Assembly (NCBI GenBank): GCA_024516035.1
Contig: CM044967.1
Location: 20,404,884 to 20,468,883 of the forward strand
Length of the DNA: 64,000 bases
From: Bactericera cockerelli
Lineage: Eukaryota; Arthropoda; Insecta; Hemiptera; Triozidae
Direction: 5' to 3'
Positions 13,601 to 25,600 of the stretch are shown here, piece after piece. The position numbers and the translations under genes are program-made. A model generated the notes under the pieces. The model searched no databases. It was not told the origin of the DNA and saw nothing but the letters and a program-made list of their open reading frames with translations. Every line of letters starts with the position of its first letter. The first letter of the stretch is position 1.

Positions 13601-16600
13601 ACCCAATTATGCATATCTTCTATTTTATCCATTATTATAAAAGCATTAGTTTTTACTTTATATAGCTTGACCATCTGACCATTGATATATTTATTTAAGT
13701 CTCAATTTTTTTTTTTTTTTTTTTTTTTTTTATGGCTTTAACGGCAGGATTCTCACACTATGAGCTCTTCCACCCAACCGATGATTTCCTCTCAATCATT
13801 CCACAAGGCAAGGCCCGATGGTCAGATAGAAAGGGGAAAGAAAACAAACAATAAAAGTTTTTAAAAAATAGCTCTAATACTTACGTGGGAACTAGGGGAG
13901 GAGGAAGCGCGGCCTGAGGGCCCGGGGCCCCGCGGCCGCCCGGGCCGGGTCGGTTGGGTATGGCCGGGGCGGGGCGGCCCGTGGCGGGGGGAGCTGGAGG
14001 GGCGCGCGCACTCGCGGCGGAGGGGGGAGGGGCCGCGGCGGGGGGAACATTGCGGCGCGGGTTGCCTGGACTGGGGGGCGACAACCTGGAACACGTGGAA
14101 GAGCCTGTCATCTTCACAGAGGCGAGAGGGTCGCAGTGCACAACCAATGGAAATGTCCAGGTATGATCTGATATTCATGTACATCTAGTACAACTTCTCA
14201 CTTTTCTGTTTATACTGATTAAAATAGAGAGGTTAGTTGATGACATGGACATTCAGAACTATTACCTGCTGATGAGAGCAAATAAGCTCGAAACAGCTGT
14301 CCAGGTATGTTCTGATATTCATGTACATCTAGTACAACTTCTCACTTTTCTGTTTATACTGATTATACATACACAAGCAACTCTTGGCTTGTGTGTGTGT
14401 GTATGTAGCAACACTTGAAGAAATAATATTTTATGGACAAACAGAGCTCGAGTGCGTACAGTAGCATTCTGGTTGTCCTATGCATGACGTATCAAACTTT
14501 AGTTTGTATGAACTGGCAGTTTTTCTTTTTCTCAATAGCTCGACACTTTCAAAACACGTGAAATGCATCAAAAGAAATTTGTTACTACAGCTGTTGTTTT
14601 CAGCTAAATATGTCGGTATGATCGTTAAAATGAAACATCGTGAAATTAAATAATATATTATTGCCATTATGCTCTGTTATTCGCGATGCTCAGTTCAATT
14701 TCATCCAAATATTAGGGAATTTTGAAGACTACAAAAACAACTTATTCGTGCACTTTGTTTGTAAAAAATGAGTGGTGACCCATGAGTACGTTACCTTGGG
14801 TTGTCTAAACTGGTAGCCAGCCAATCATTTTTCACGGGAGGGGGGACAGGAACGGAGACAGTGGCCATTGAGACATCACCAATAATACGAAGAGCTTCCT
14901 TGCAGGCGTGATACATGCGAAGCATTTCTTCCCGTTTCAAACGCTTCTTCAGGACTTTCTTCCATCATTTGGGCCTGATAAGAGTAGAATGCACATGACA
15001 GTTTTATACTGAAGATACCTTATATGCTTTTTAGTAGAAAATAATTATTTTGCATGCAATAGATTGTGTTTTATTAAATCTTGAAAATATATTGCAAAAA
15101 AATGCGTTGCACAAGGTGAACCTGAGTTACCAAAAGTTAAGATGGATTTTATTCTTGCAATTTACAATTTACGTAACAAGCCATCAAGTCTGACCCGGTA
15201 GCTCTCTAACTGGTAATCAAAATCCGCGGGTTCAAAACACAGCCGGTTACTGCTAGAACAATAGGACTCATTATAGTCTAGTAATCCTGGCTTTTAAAAA
15301 TGCAAGTTTTGGTGTAGTTTTGATTTTTTGTACCATAGTGTATTTTGAGCTGCTGAACACGAATCTGAGGTTTGCCAACAAAAATTTTACCGGCAAATTT
15401 TTTTACAGGCAAAAAACAGGCAAAAAATTGGACTATTTTTAGTTTTTCTGAAAATATCTCCCAAGTGATTTAATAAACGGCAACACTATCTCCATACAAA
15501 GTTGTTCACAACTAAATTCCCTACATTTTATATTCTACAAAAAAAATTGTGCGACCAACCTTTGAGCTTTGAGGGCGCCCGCAAAATGCAGGCAAAAAAT
15601 CAAAAGTGGCCACATTTGCGATTTTTTAAAATTTTACTTCAAAATAACGCTCCTGACAATATTTTTGGCATTTAAAGACGTCATTGATGGCTTCCAGGCT
15701 AAAGTTTCAGACTTTTTCAGCCTTTTAGAAGGACCTTTGCAGCCTTTTGGAGTGATCACAGTCACCTGTGTCTATCTAGAACCCTGGTTTTAAAACAAAA
15801 AGTTTTGCTGTACTTGTGATTTTTGGTAATATAGTGTATTTATAGCTGCAAAGTATGAATTTGACGTTTGCCACCAAAAAAATTGCCGTCATTTATTTTT
15901 TTCAACAGGCAAAAACGGCCTGAATGGAGCTTTTTTCAGTTTTTAACAATATCTCCGAAACTGTGCATTTCAAAGCAACGTTGGGTGAATACTAAGTTCA
16001 ACATAACTGAAATTCCTACATATTATGTTCCCAATATTTTTTTGTGCAACCAACCTTTGAGCTTTGAGAGCGTCCTCAAAGCCCAGGCAAAAAATCAGAA
16101 AAGGCAAAATTTGAAATTTTTGAAGTTTTACCTCGACATAAACTTCTTGGCAGTGTGAATGATATGAATAATGGTTTAAAGGCTAAATTTTTTGACCTTT
16201 GCAGTACATCTTTGTGAGGGACTTGGATCAGGGTCCTCCATTGATGGCATGATATCGCAAAGCAAGCATAGAGCGAAGTAGGAGAGTCCTGCTTTCCTGC
16301 AGCCACAGTTTCCTGTACATTTGCAGGAAACGAGCTTCAGCAATTCGGGGGGAGCGGGGGGAGAGAGATTTAATATAGGTTCTAGACCTGTTTGAGTTTG
16401 CTTCCATCCCCATTCTTCAGGAGCTTTACTTACTCCCAACCATTGTTGCACTTGATGGTACAGGGTACACCCTGAGAGAGTGCACACGGTGGTAACGCAG
16501 CAATGTTGGAGTTGATTCTAAAGGCTACCTTGGTATAACATATGTATCGCAGATGGTTAAGTGAAGACGGACTTTTTCCACTGGACGCAAATGTATTAAG

Positions 16601-19600
16601 AAGCGTTCTCCTGCTGCCGCTACAGAGTCTTGGGACGCTTTAGAGTCTTTGAAGACATCTATAACTTTTCCAAGACTAGGACTTTTTACAAGGGTTTTTA
16701 AAAATTTTCCCTATTTCCTTGTTTAAAGAGAGCCGACGTCTTATCACACCTGCTCATTGCATGTAGAAAGAGGATGTGTTCTTTCACGCATGAGGAAGTT
16801 GCAGCTTCAAGGGGTGAATACAAAGCTGGACAAATGGTCTGCTTTCCAGGTTTTAAATAGAAGACATTGTCAACTTCACAGAGCACAATCAAGATTACTA
16901 ATATTCCCCTACTTTAGTAAAAGTCTCATTTGAGTGCGGTCGTAACAATCAGTACAGTACGCCTGCATCTTCTTCGGCCTGCTTATATTGCAAACCTGCT
17001 TCTGAAAGTTTGGTAGCAAGTAAGTAAATGAGACGACTCTTATTTCTTGGATTTGCTAGAAAATTATCTTTTGACATTGTTGGTGTCATGGTGTCATCAA
17101 AAAGCATGTCTGCAGATGAGAGAGTCCTCGTTCTCCTCATACGCTCAGCTGTCTTTGTTCCTCTTTGAATATCTCCAGGCTAGCCATCGAAGACAACTAC
17201 TGCCCCAGGATATTTGGAGATGACATACTGCATGTATCTGTCACAGTTTGAAGAGAATGATGCATTTGTAGGCCAGACAACTCTGTGTTACAGGAATCCC
17301 CCATCAATTACATATTGCACCTGACCAGTAAAGTGCTTGTTCGTCAGGGGCTTAAGATCTTTGTTCTTTGTATAGAGTGGATTTTGTTCCTTTTCTCATG
17401 CATCCTTTGTCAAAAAGTGACAAAGAATAAGGTCCTAGATCGTAGCTCAAAAAGTTTTCGAGTTTTTCGTTGGAATGCTTAGCAAATGAAATCCGTTGGA
17501 ATGCTTAGCAAATGAAATCCGTTGGAATAAAGTTGTGGGATTCACGGGGACCATTCGAACATCTCCATTCTATTTTTGTTGTCTCTTTTTACTCCTGCAT
17601 CCTTCAAAGCATGGTGTTGATCAGAGCTAGAAAGCGAAACACCACAGAAATGTTCGATTTGTTCTGACACATGCTAAATGGATGTCATCCCCATTGTCCA
17701 TCTTATGAGAACGCTTTCTCCAACACCACGACCTTGAGTAAGGCGTCAACCATTAGAAACATCAAACCTTTAAAATCAAGTGCCCAATATATAAATTGAA
17801 AATGAACTGCTTATAATGTTGAAATATAGGACAGTGGAATAGATAGGCGTTGCCATCACAAACTAATCTCACATCGACCTCACCTAGCCTGATTGGAACC
17901 GGCAAAATTTAGCAATACTCACTTAGGATGACATTTGAAAGAATAGTAGGAAATAGTTTGTTGGCCAGCAAATTATTTTTTTGCAAACACAATATTTGGG
18001 ACTCAGCAGTACAAATACTCTAGTGTACCAAAAATTAAAACTACATCAAAACTCTGATTTTTTGCCTGGGCTTTGAGGACGCTCTCAAAGCTCAAAGGTT
18101 GGTTGCACAAAAAAATATTGGGAACATAATATGTAGGAATTTCAGTTATGTTGAACTTAGTATTCACCCAACGTTGCTTTGAAATGCACAGTTTCGGAGA
18201 TATTGTTAAAAACTGAAAAAAGCTCCATTCAGGCCGTTTTTGCCTGTTGAAAAAATAAATGACGGCAATTTTTTTGGTGGCAAACGTCAAATTCATACTT
18301 TGCAGCTATAAATACACTATATTACCAAAAATCACAAGTACAGCAAAACTTTTTGTTTTAAAACCAGGGTTCTAGATAGACACAGGTGACTGTGATCACT
18401 CCAAAAGGCTGCAAAGGTCCTTCTAAAAGGCTGAAAAAGTCTGAAACTTTAGCCTGGAAGCCATCAATGACGTCTGTAAATGCCAAAAATATTGTCAGGA
18501 GCGTTATTTTGAAGTAAAATTTTAAAAAATCGCAAATGTGGCCACTTTTGATTTTTTGCCTGCATTTTGCGGGCGCCCTCAAAGCTCAAAGGTTGGTCGC
18601 ACAATTTTTTTTGTAGAATATAAAATGTAGGGAATTTAGTTGTGAACAACTTTGTATGGAGATAGTGTTGCCGTTTATTAAATCACTTGGGAGATATTTC
18701 AGAAAAACTAAAAATAGTCCAATTTTTTGCCTGTTTTTTGCCTGTAAAAAAATTTGCCGGTAAAATTTTTGTTGGCAAACCTCAGATTCGTGTTCAGCAG
18801 CTCAAAATACACTATGGTACAAAAAATCAAAACTACACCAAAACTTGCATTTATTTCGCTATTTTTGGGCTTGCGGTACTAGACTATTAGTCCTAATCGG
18901 ATAGTATAAATAAGACGATCAATTGCCCTTGATTATAAAAAAATGACGAATACAATACTTTCTATAACTTATAGGAGATGGAAATTATTTTTACAAGTAC
19001 CTGATCACCAGATGCGTACAGGTGAGCCAAGAGTTCACCATTGATGAAATCCTTAGCATTGTTTATAATCATAAGCATTATGGTTTTGGGTACGAGATCT
19101 CTGCATGTTTTAGTCACTATTTTCATGTAAGAATCCACAAGGTTTCGAATAGTTTCTACTTGTCTTTCCAGCTGAGGATCCATTGAAGAGGTGCCTTCAG
19201 TACCACCCTGATAAATCAAAAGAAGATTTTGGAGAATTTGAATGTAACATTCAAATTTCACTATTATTACACGTATTCAATCAGGTTTTATTTACATTAG
19301 GAGTATGGACATGGAATATTTACAAAATAAATAATAAAACAAAATTTGATCAAGACAGTGTAGTGCTAATGTCTACGGTATTCTCTTCCGCACCACCCTT
19401 ATAGGTGGTTTGAAAGATAATACTGTAAATTTGTGATTTAATTAATTACGTGGTAGGGTAATGTTGTATAGAGTTTGAAATCCATTTTAAGGGGTTCAAG
19501 GTCTGATCAATACATAGGATACATGCTATTTTCTTAAATGGCTGAAGTTATTGTCAACCTAGTTTTGCTTCACTGACAATTCGCCTCTGATAACACAAAG

Positions 19601-22600
19601 AGGCGTAAACAACATTTTCGAAATTTTACAGGAGAGCCAAAATGAGTTTTCTTGTGCATAAATTTTCTGTTCACGGTAGGAAAATCATCACTTCCCTGTA
19701 CCCGTGAATGACCATACGAACTTTTTCTGTTGCCAAATTTGATTATTTAACTGTGACTATCGATTTACGCCTATTTGATTTGTCTGAAAAAGAGAAAATG
19801 AGGGATACGCCTGATTTCAATTTTTGTTGTATTTTTTCTTTGGATTATAATTGGATTACGTCTATTTGTGAGAACAAAATATAGCACAAGTAGACTCAAT
19901 CCAAGCAATAAAACCGATTTCAAAAATTTGTGGTTTACGCCTCCTTGTGTTATCAGAGGCGAATTTATAGTTACTTAAATATAGGATTAATAAACATTTA
20001 GTAATTAGTACAGTCAAAAACACCGAAAAGTTTATTTAAAAAAACTTTAGTTAATGCCCTTCTAGGAGGGCAGTTACAAAGTAAAGGTATACCTATCTAT
20101 TTTTAATTTGGCCAAAAATAATATGCATTCCAACTGTTTCAAGTGTTAGTCAAATTGTTAGTAGTACAATAATCATTTATTACTATACCTCAATTCCATC
20201 CTAAGATTTGGCAGACATGAAATCAGAGAAATAAACTTTTGTTAGTACAATTGATTCATCATTCAATTACATTCAAAAGTATAGTGCTAACTAGAGACCT
20301 CTGTGCTTAGTTTGACTCAGAATCATGCATAAAGCAAACAAGAGGGGGCAAATTGAATTAGAACATACATAAAGAACATAAATATCAGAAGTCTTATAGT
20401 CTCAGTTGAGCCTAAATCTAAATAGAGCACCATACTGACACATTTATCATTGATTAGAAGAGATAGATTGGGAGGAAAAAAGAACATTGTGTGTATAACC
20501 TAACAGAAAATACTATGTGCTTTTAAGTGAAGAAAAATATTGTAAATTAATAATCATTCATGATTTTTCTTCTAGTTTTACAGGCAGCCCAATTTGAGTG
20601 ATTAATTGAAGAAAATATATGTAGGTTTGAAACTCACCTCATCGCCATTTGACTGATCGGTTGACTTTTCTGGATACACTCCAGCTCGTAGGAATGAAGC
20701 TTTCCAGGAATCTACGTCATCTTGATTTTCGCAACTCAACTCTAGTTGTTTGTAATCCTGATGGAAAAAATATATATAAAAACAAAACTTGTTGATAGAT
20801 GTAATAAATCAAAAGTTCCAATAACAATTACGGTTAATTAAATTTCAAATAAAATGTCATAAACAGAAAATATTACATGAAAGTGACACAGACACAGAGT
20901 TATGAGGTCATGTCCATAACAAGAACTTTTATATCATGAATACACTATAAATAATATCCAACTAAATGGAGTTACAGTGAAAAAAGAACTAGTAGTTTTC
21001 TTTCAACAAAATTTGATCAGCATATAAATAAAATTACTGCTGCTGCTAATAATACCCTAGGTCTTGTACCACGTGATTCAAAAAATTTCAACGATCTTGG
21101 CATGATTATAACATAATACACAACCCTAGTAAGAACTAAACTCGATTATGCCACCGTTATTTGGGCACTAAAATATCCATGCCACATTATAAAACTAGAG
21201 CAAACTCAAATTAACTGGAAGTGGAATAAAGGGTTATACCAAAAAGCCATGTGAAACTTACTTTATAGACGTTCCTGCCCTCTGGATTGAACAAAGCAAA
21301 CGTATGTCTCCGAGACATAAAACCTTGTTCAACGTCTCTCAGTTTGAGACCGTCAAGTGGTAACATGTATTTCTTTTCTCGTTCCTGAAATTTAGAGGAA
21401 ATGAATAGTCAATCATTAGAATAGTATTAATATTGTAAAATATTTAAAATTGAATATGAGTAAATAGTTAATGCTCCACCCCAACCAATACCAGAGCATA
21501 TTTTTTAGGTAGCCTCTAAATTTTAACAAATAAATCTGTCTGATGCTGGATCTTCAACACTAGAAATGATTGTATCAATCGGGTTAACCTCAGCCACAGT
21601 TATTAGTTGACATGTAATACTAAATAAAATAACGACTTTCTTACCTCTTCATCTTTGAACCAGGATATATTTTCAGATGTCAGAACGAACCAATAATCTC
21701 TGGATCCACCTTTCATAATGCCCAAATTGTGAATACACATCCAGCCTTTTCTGATTACTTGATTGCCAAGTTTTCGACCCGCTTTGTTGGAATTCTCTGT
21801 AGTTTGCTGAGCACTGAACATAACACTGTTTATTACAGCATATATCAGAAAACAAGGGACATTACAACATACAGTTAATAAATTTTCATTTTGAGCAGAT
21901 AGAAACTGTAAAATTGTGTATGCATACTTAACAACTTAATGCTGAACATGTATGAATCAAAACAATGAAAGTACTGAAGTTATTTTAGATTGAATGATTT
22001 CAAGATGATAAATAATAAACATCAATTCATTGTTAAAGGATTCGAAGTATAGTTTTAAGGTAGACACAATTTTAAATTGCTTCTGCTCAAAATGTGAAAT
22101 ACCAGAGAAAGAAGTATCTAGTATAATTTTAGCATAAAACTAATGACCGTAAATGAGATGTCTTTTCTGTATAGGGCGTTCTCCACACCTCAGCCGAGGT
22201 GTTTGATTTAACTTGATTCGTTAAATACAAGATTTTATCTCTAAAATATTCAAGATAACCAACAATAATTCAAAGGCCTTAAATCCAGTAAATTTTACTC
22301 TATCGACAAAAAAATTACATCTTTAGTATTTTTGGCTATAGGTCCACTTAAGTATGATGGCTAGTTTTAATCATTAAATTTTAATAATGAATTCTGAACA
22401 AAACCCGCCCTAAAATTACAATTTTCCTATGACCAATCCACTCGAACATTATGACTGGTCAAGTATATTTGAAAGATCTTTATTAAATTAAACCTACATA
22501 TAGCCAGCGTCGATGGCATGTTGAATACACCGGTTCCCTTCAGAACACCGAAGTTAAGCGACATCCAGCGAGGTTAGGACTTGGATGGTGACCATTCAAA

Positions 22601-25600
22601 TTCTAATTCTCGTGACGCTGGCTTTTCCCGGCCCCACTCAGGCTGGGTGAGGTCAATGTGAGTAGCAGGTTTGTGAGTTTCCTGCGAATGAGGGTTAAAA
22701 CCCCCGTCGTGATATGACCATGGCAGTTGAAAGCGACGTTAAACCCACAAAAAAAAAAATAAAACCTACATATTGTGAGTGCTCTCTTCTTTTAAAACCA
22801 AACTACAAAGTAATTGAAGTGCAGGTAAATTAATAAATAAGTTTCATTGTATAATGACGACAGAGACAATACTAACAAATAAATAAGTACCATCACCAAA
22901 AATAGAACCAAGGACAATAACAAAAATGCTTGGATTTTTCCTTGACACTATCAAACTTGGTACCCCATTATTCAGAGTATTTTCTTAATATTTTTCAAAT
23001 CTAAGTAATCCTTTTATTTAGCAACTACTCGTTTACACAGAACCAATATTTTGGAGACTTGGCTTGGGGTAATATCACAATTTGTAGTCAAGAATTTTTT
23101 CTGGGAGTTTTGGGATCGATTCAAAGAAATAAATTTTTCCTGGTTACATCTACTGTAAAAAGATATTTTACAATAGGTAAATATAAAATACACTTTAATA
23201 TTTGCTCATATGCGACAAATCCATATTATAGTCAAATAGGCTTTTTCAGCTATGAGTATCAAAAGAAAGGTACAGTATAAACAGAAAAGTTTATAGTTGT
23301 TTTAATGTACAAAAGTATCGGAAATAACTAGACAGGTGAAAGAAGGGCAATCTATTGTTGCAGTTTGAAAAATATACATGGTATTTTTTGATACAGTTTT
23401 CAGTTGACACCATTTTTTATTTTAACACCATGTGATGTACAAATGACACATATTATTTGACAATTATCAGAAATCTACTAATCAAAGTGGCACAAAAAAA
23501 AGACACTATTATCCAAATTAGAGTTATTAGTTTTACTATGTTGCGTTATACCAAGGTAAGAGGTAAAATTCTACACCTTATTTAGAAGTTTTGGTGACTG
23601 GCAGTTCATAACAAAATTGAAATATCAACATGTCAAAGAAATCATGGGTAGGTACATCACATTATCGGAGTTAGGAGAGCCTTGAGAAAGCAGTGAATAC
23701 CAACTATGGAACCATCAGCTTCGAACAAACATCTAGCTTCGTCTATTGAACCATAAATTATAAGATTAAGTATCACACTTGTATTTGAAACCATGTTGTG
23801 AAATTACCAAAAAAATAGATATAACATAAATGCTACAACTAGACATAAAAATGTCAAGATATGATTGCAGTTATGTTGAAACTATTAATTAGAAACACTG
23901 AGTTGAAACTATTAATAGGGCAACATGAAATTACAGCCATATTTTCATATGTTTAGCCACTCAACATTGGAACATTATTTGGTAGAGTTGCAGTCATTTG
24001 CTTTTAGTAATTTCTTTTCTGATACCAATTGTTGATGATGAAAACAATTTTAAAGTTGCAATTTTTGCACCGAACTTATACAGATTCAACTCGAAAAATC
24101 CCATGTAAAGTCGTCTATAAGAATACTTCCAAGAAAAGGAGTAAAATTGAAAAGATTATGAGAGCAATTTGAAGTGAGTACTTCAGCAGAGTAAAAATAT
24201 GTGTAATATCATCATGGAATATCATGTTTCATGATATAAAAAAAACAATGAATAATCATTACATGCTTGTTAAGATTTAAAAATAGTGCTCCGGAAAAGT
24301 TGTAATAATGTAGATTATTTTATTTTTTTTCGCAATTAAGCAATGTGTAATGAAAAGTGTTAGTTGTAACATTAAGATTGTAGTGATTATTATGTTTTAT
24401 GATTTTATTATGGTGGTAGATATCAAATTATTATCATTTTTATTTTTCTAATTTCTACAAGTACCTTCGACACATTAAATAATTCTCCTGCTCTTGGGGA
24501 AATTGATTAAATCGACAACCAAGAAATTGAAATTTCCTTATTTTGTTATTTATTTAAGTTTGGAGATGTTTTCCGCCTACTATAAGAATCGATACCTCAA
24601 CTGGGGTCTTTTGGACTCTATGATTTTATCTTTTTTTGTCAAGGAACATAAATGCAGAACTAAGGAAATATCTCCTTGAGCCACAGAAAATTAGAATACA
24701 TCAAGCTCGACATTTAAAATAATGAAGACACAATTATATTCACTCCTTTGCTCTCACGCTCATTTTTTAAAACTGAGATAGTTATATGCGAATAAAACCA
24801 CAGTAACAAGTGACAAATTAACCCATGCCATTTCTAAAAGGTGAACTAAAATTCACTTGCTTGACGCATACCAGAAATATTAACTATTGACAGCACGAGT
24901 ACATAGGCCAACCATTTTAATTTACCCAAAAAGGTTATAGTTTGATCTTAATCCATTCACATTTCCCATGAAATCTTTTGAGTTCCCAAAATTTGTTAGT
25001 TCCCGAGGACAGTACAAAATTGGCCCTTACCATTTCTTTTGTTTCCCTACTTGAAATAGTGGTGTCCTGAAAAGAAAATTTTCCGTATCATATTATTAAT
25101 AATATTAATCAGGAAAAGGATATTTTAGATCTGCAGTTTTTGTTTACCATTGACTGATTATCAATCACTGTATTTTTCGATTTTACTGATATATAAGAGA
25201 TAAAGGTATATTTGTGTATTTAGAATTACGTTACTATTACACAAAAATCATTGTAATCTCATTGTATTTAGACTGTTAATGCAAGACCATTGTTAGTTGT
25301 TTATGTTATTACCTCTTTATTTCCATATTCTTCCACTTATTGATATTCGTAAACTTGAAACCAGACAGGATCATAACCAACATGACGCACCGATGACCAA
25401 GAGAATTTTAATTATGTACTGAGATTTTTCCGATCACATAAATGATCAATTTCAAATTTTAAGTAAGAAGACTCTTGGTCTTTTAAAATTTCTTTGAGAG
25501 TGGCAATGATAGATAGTTTTCATAAAGTCTAATTCCTATTCAGCCAGATAGCTGGTCAATAGGCTTGAAAAGAGGTAATGTACTTTGATATGATGGTTAG

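Noticed and set aside
13861..14184. 107-residue minus-strand and 70-residue plus-strand frames over the GC-rich exon
   Set aside because: Shadows of shi exon 13; the true frame is fixed by the splice phase and the proline-rich sequence.
15569..15793. 74-residue ORF repeated at 18358-18582
   Set aside because: Identical because it lies in the two inverted arms of the foldback element; no protein features.
22501..22620. A real 5S rRNA gene
   Set aside because: Internal deletions and a non-5S body with A-rich tail; other copies share that body, so it is a 5S-derived SINE.
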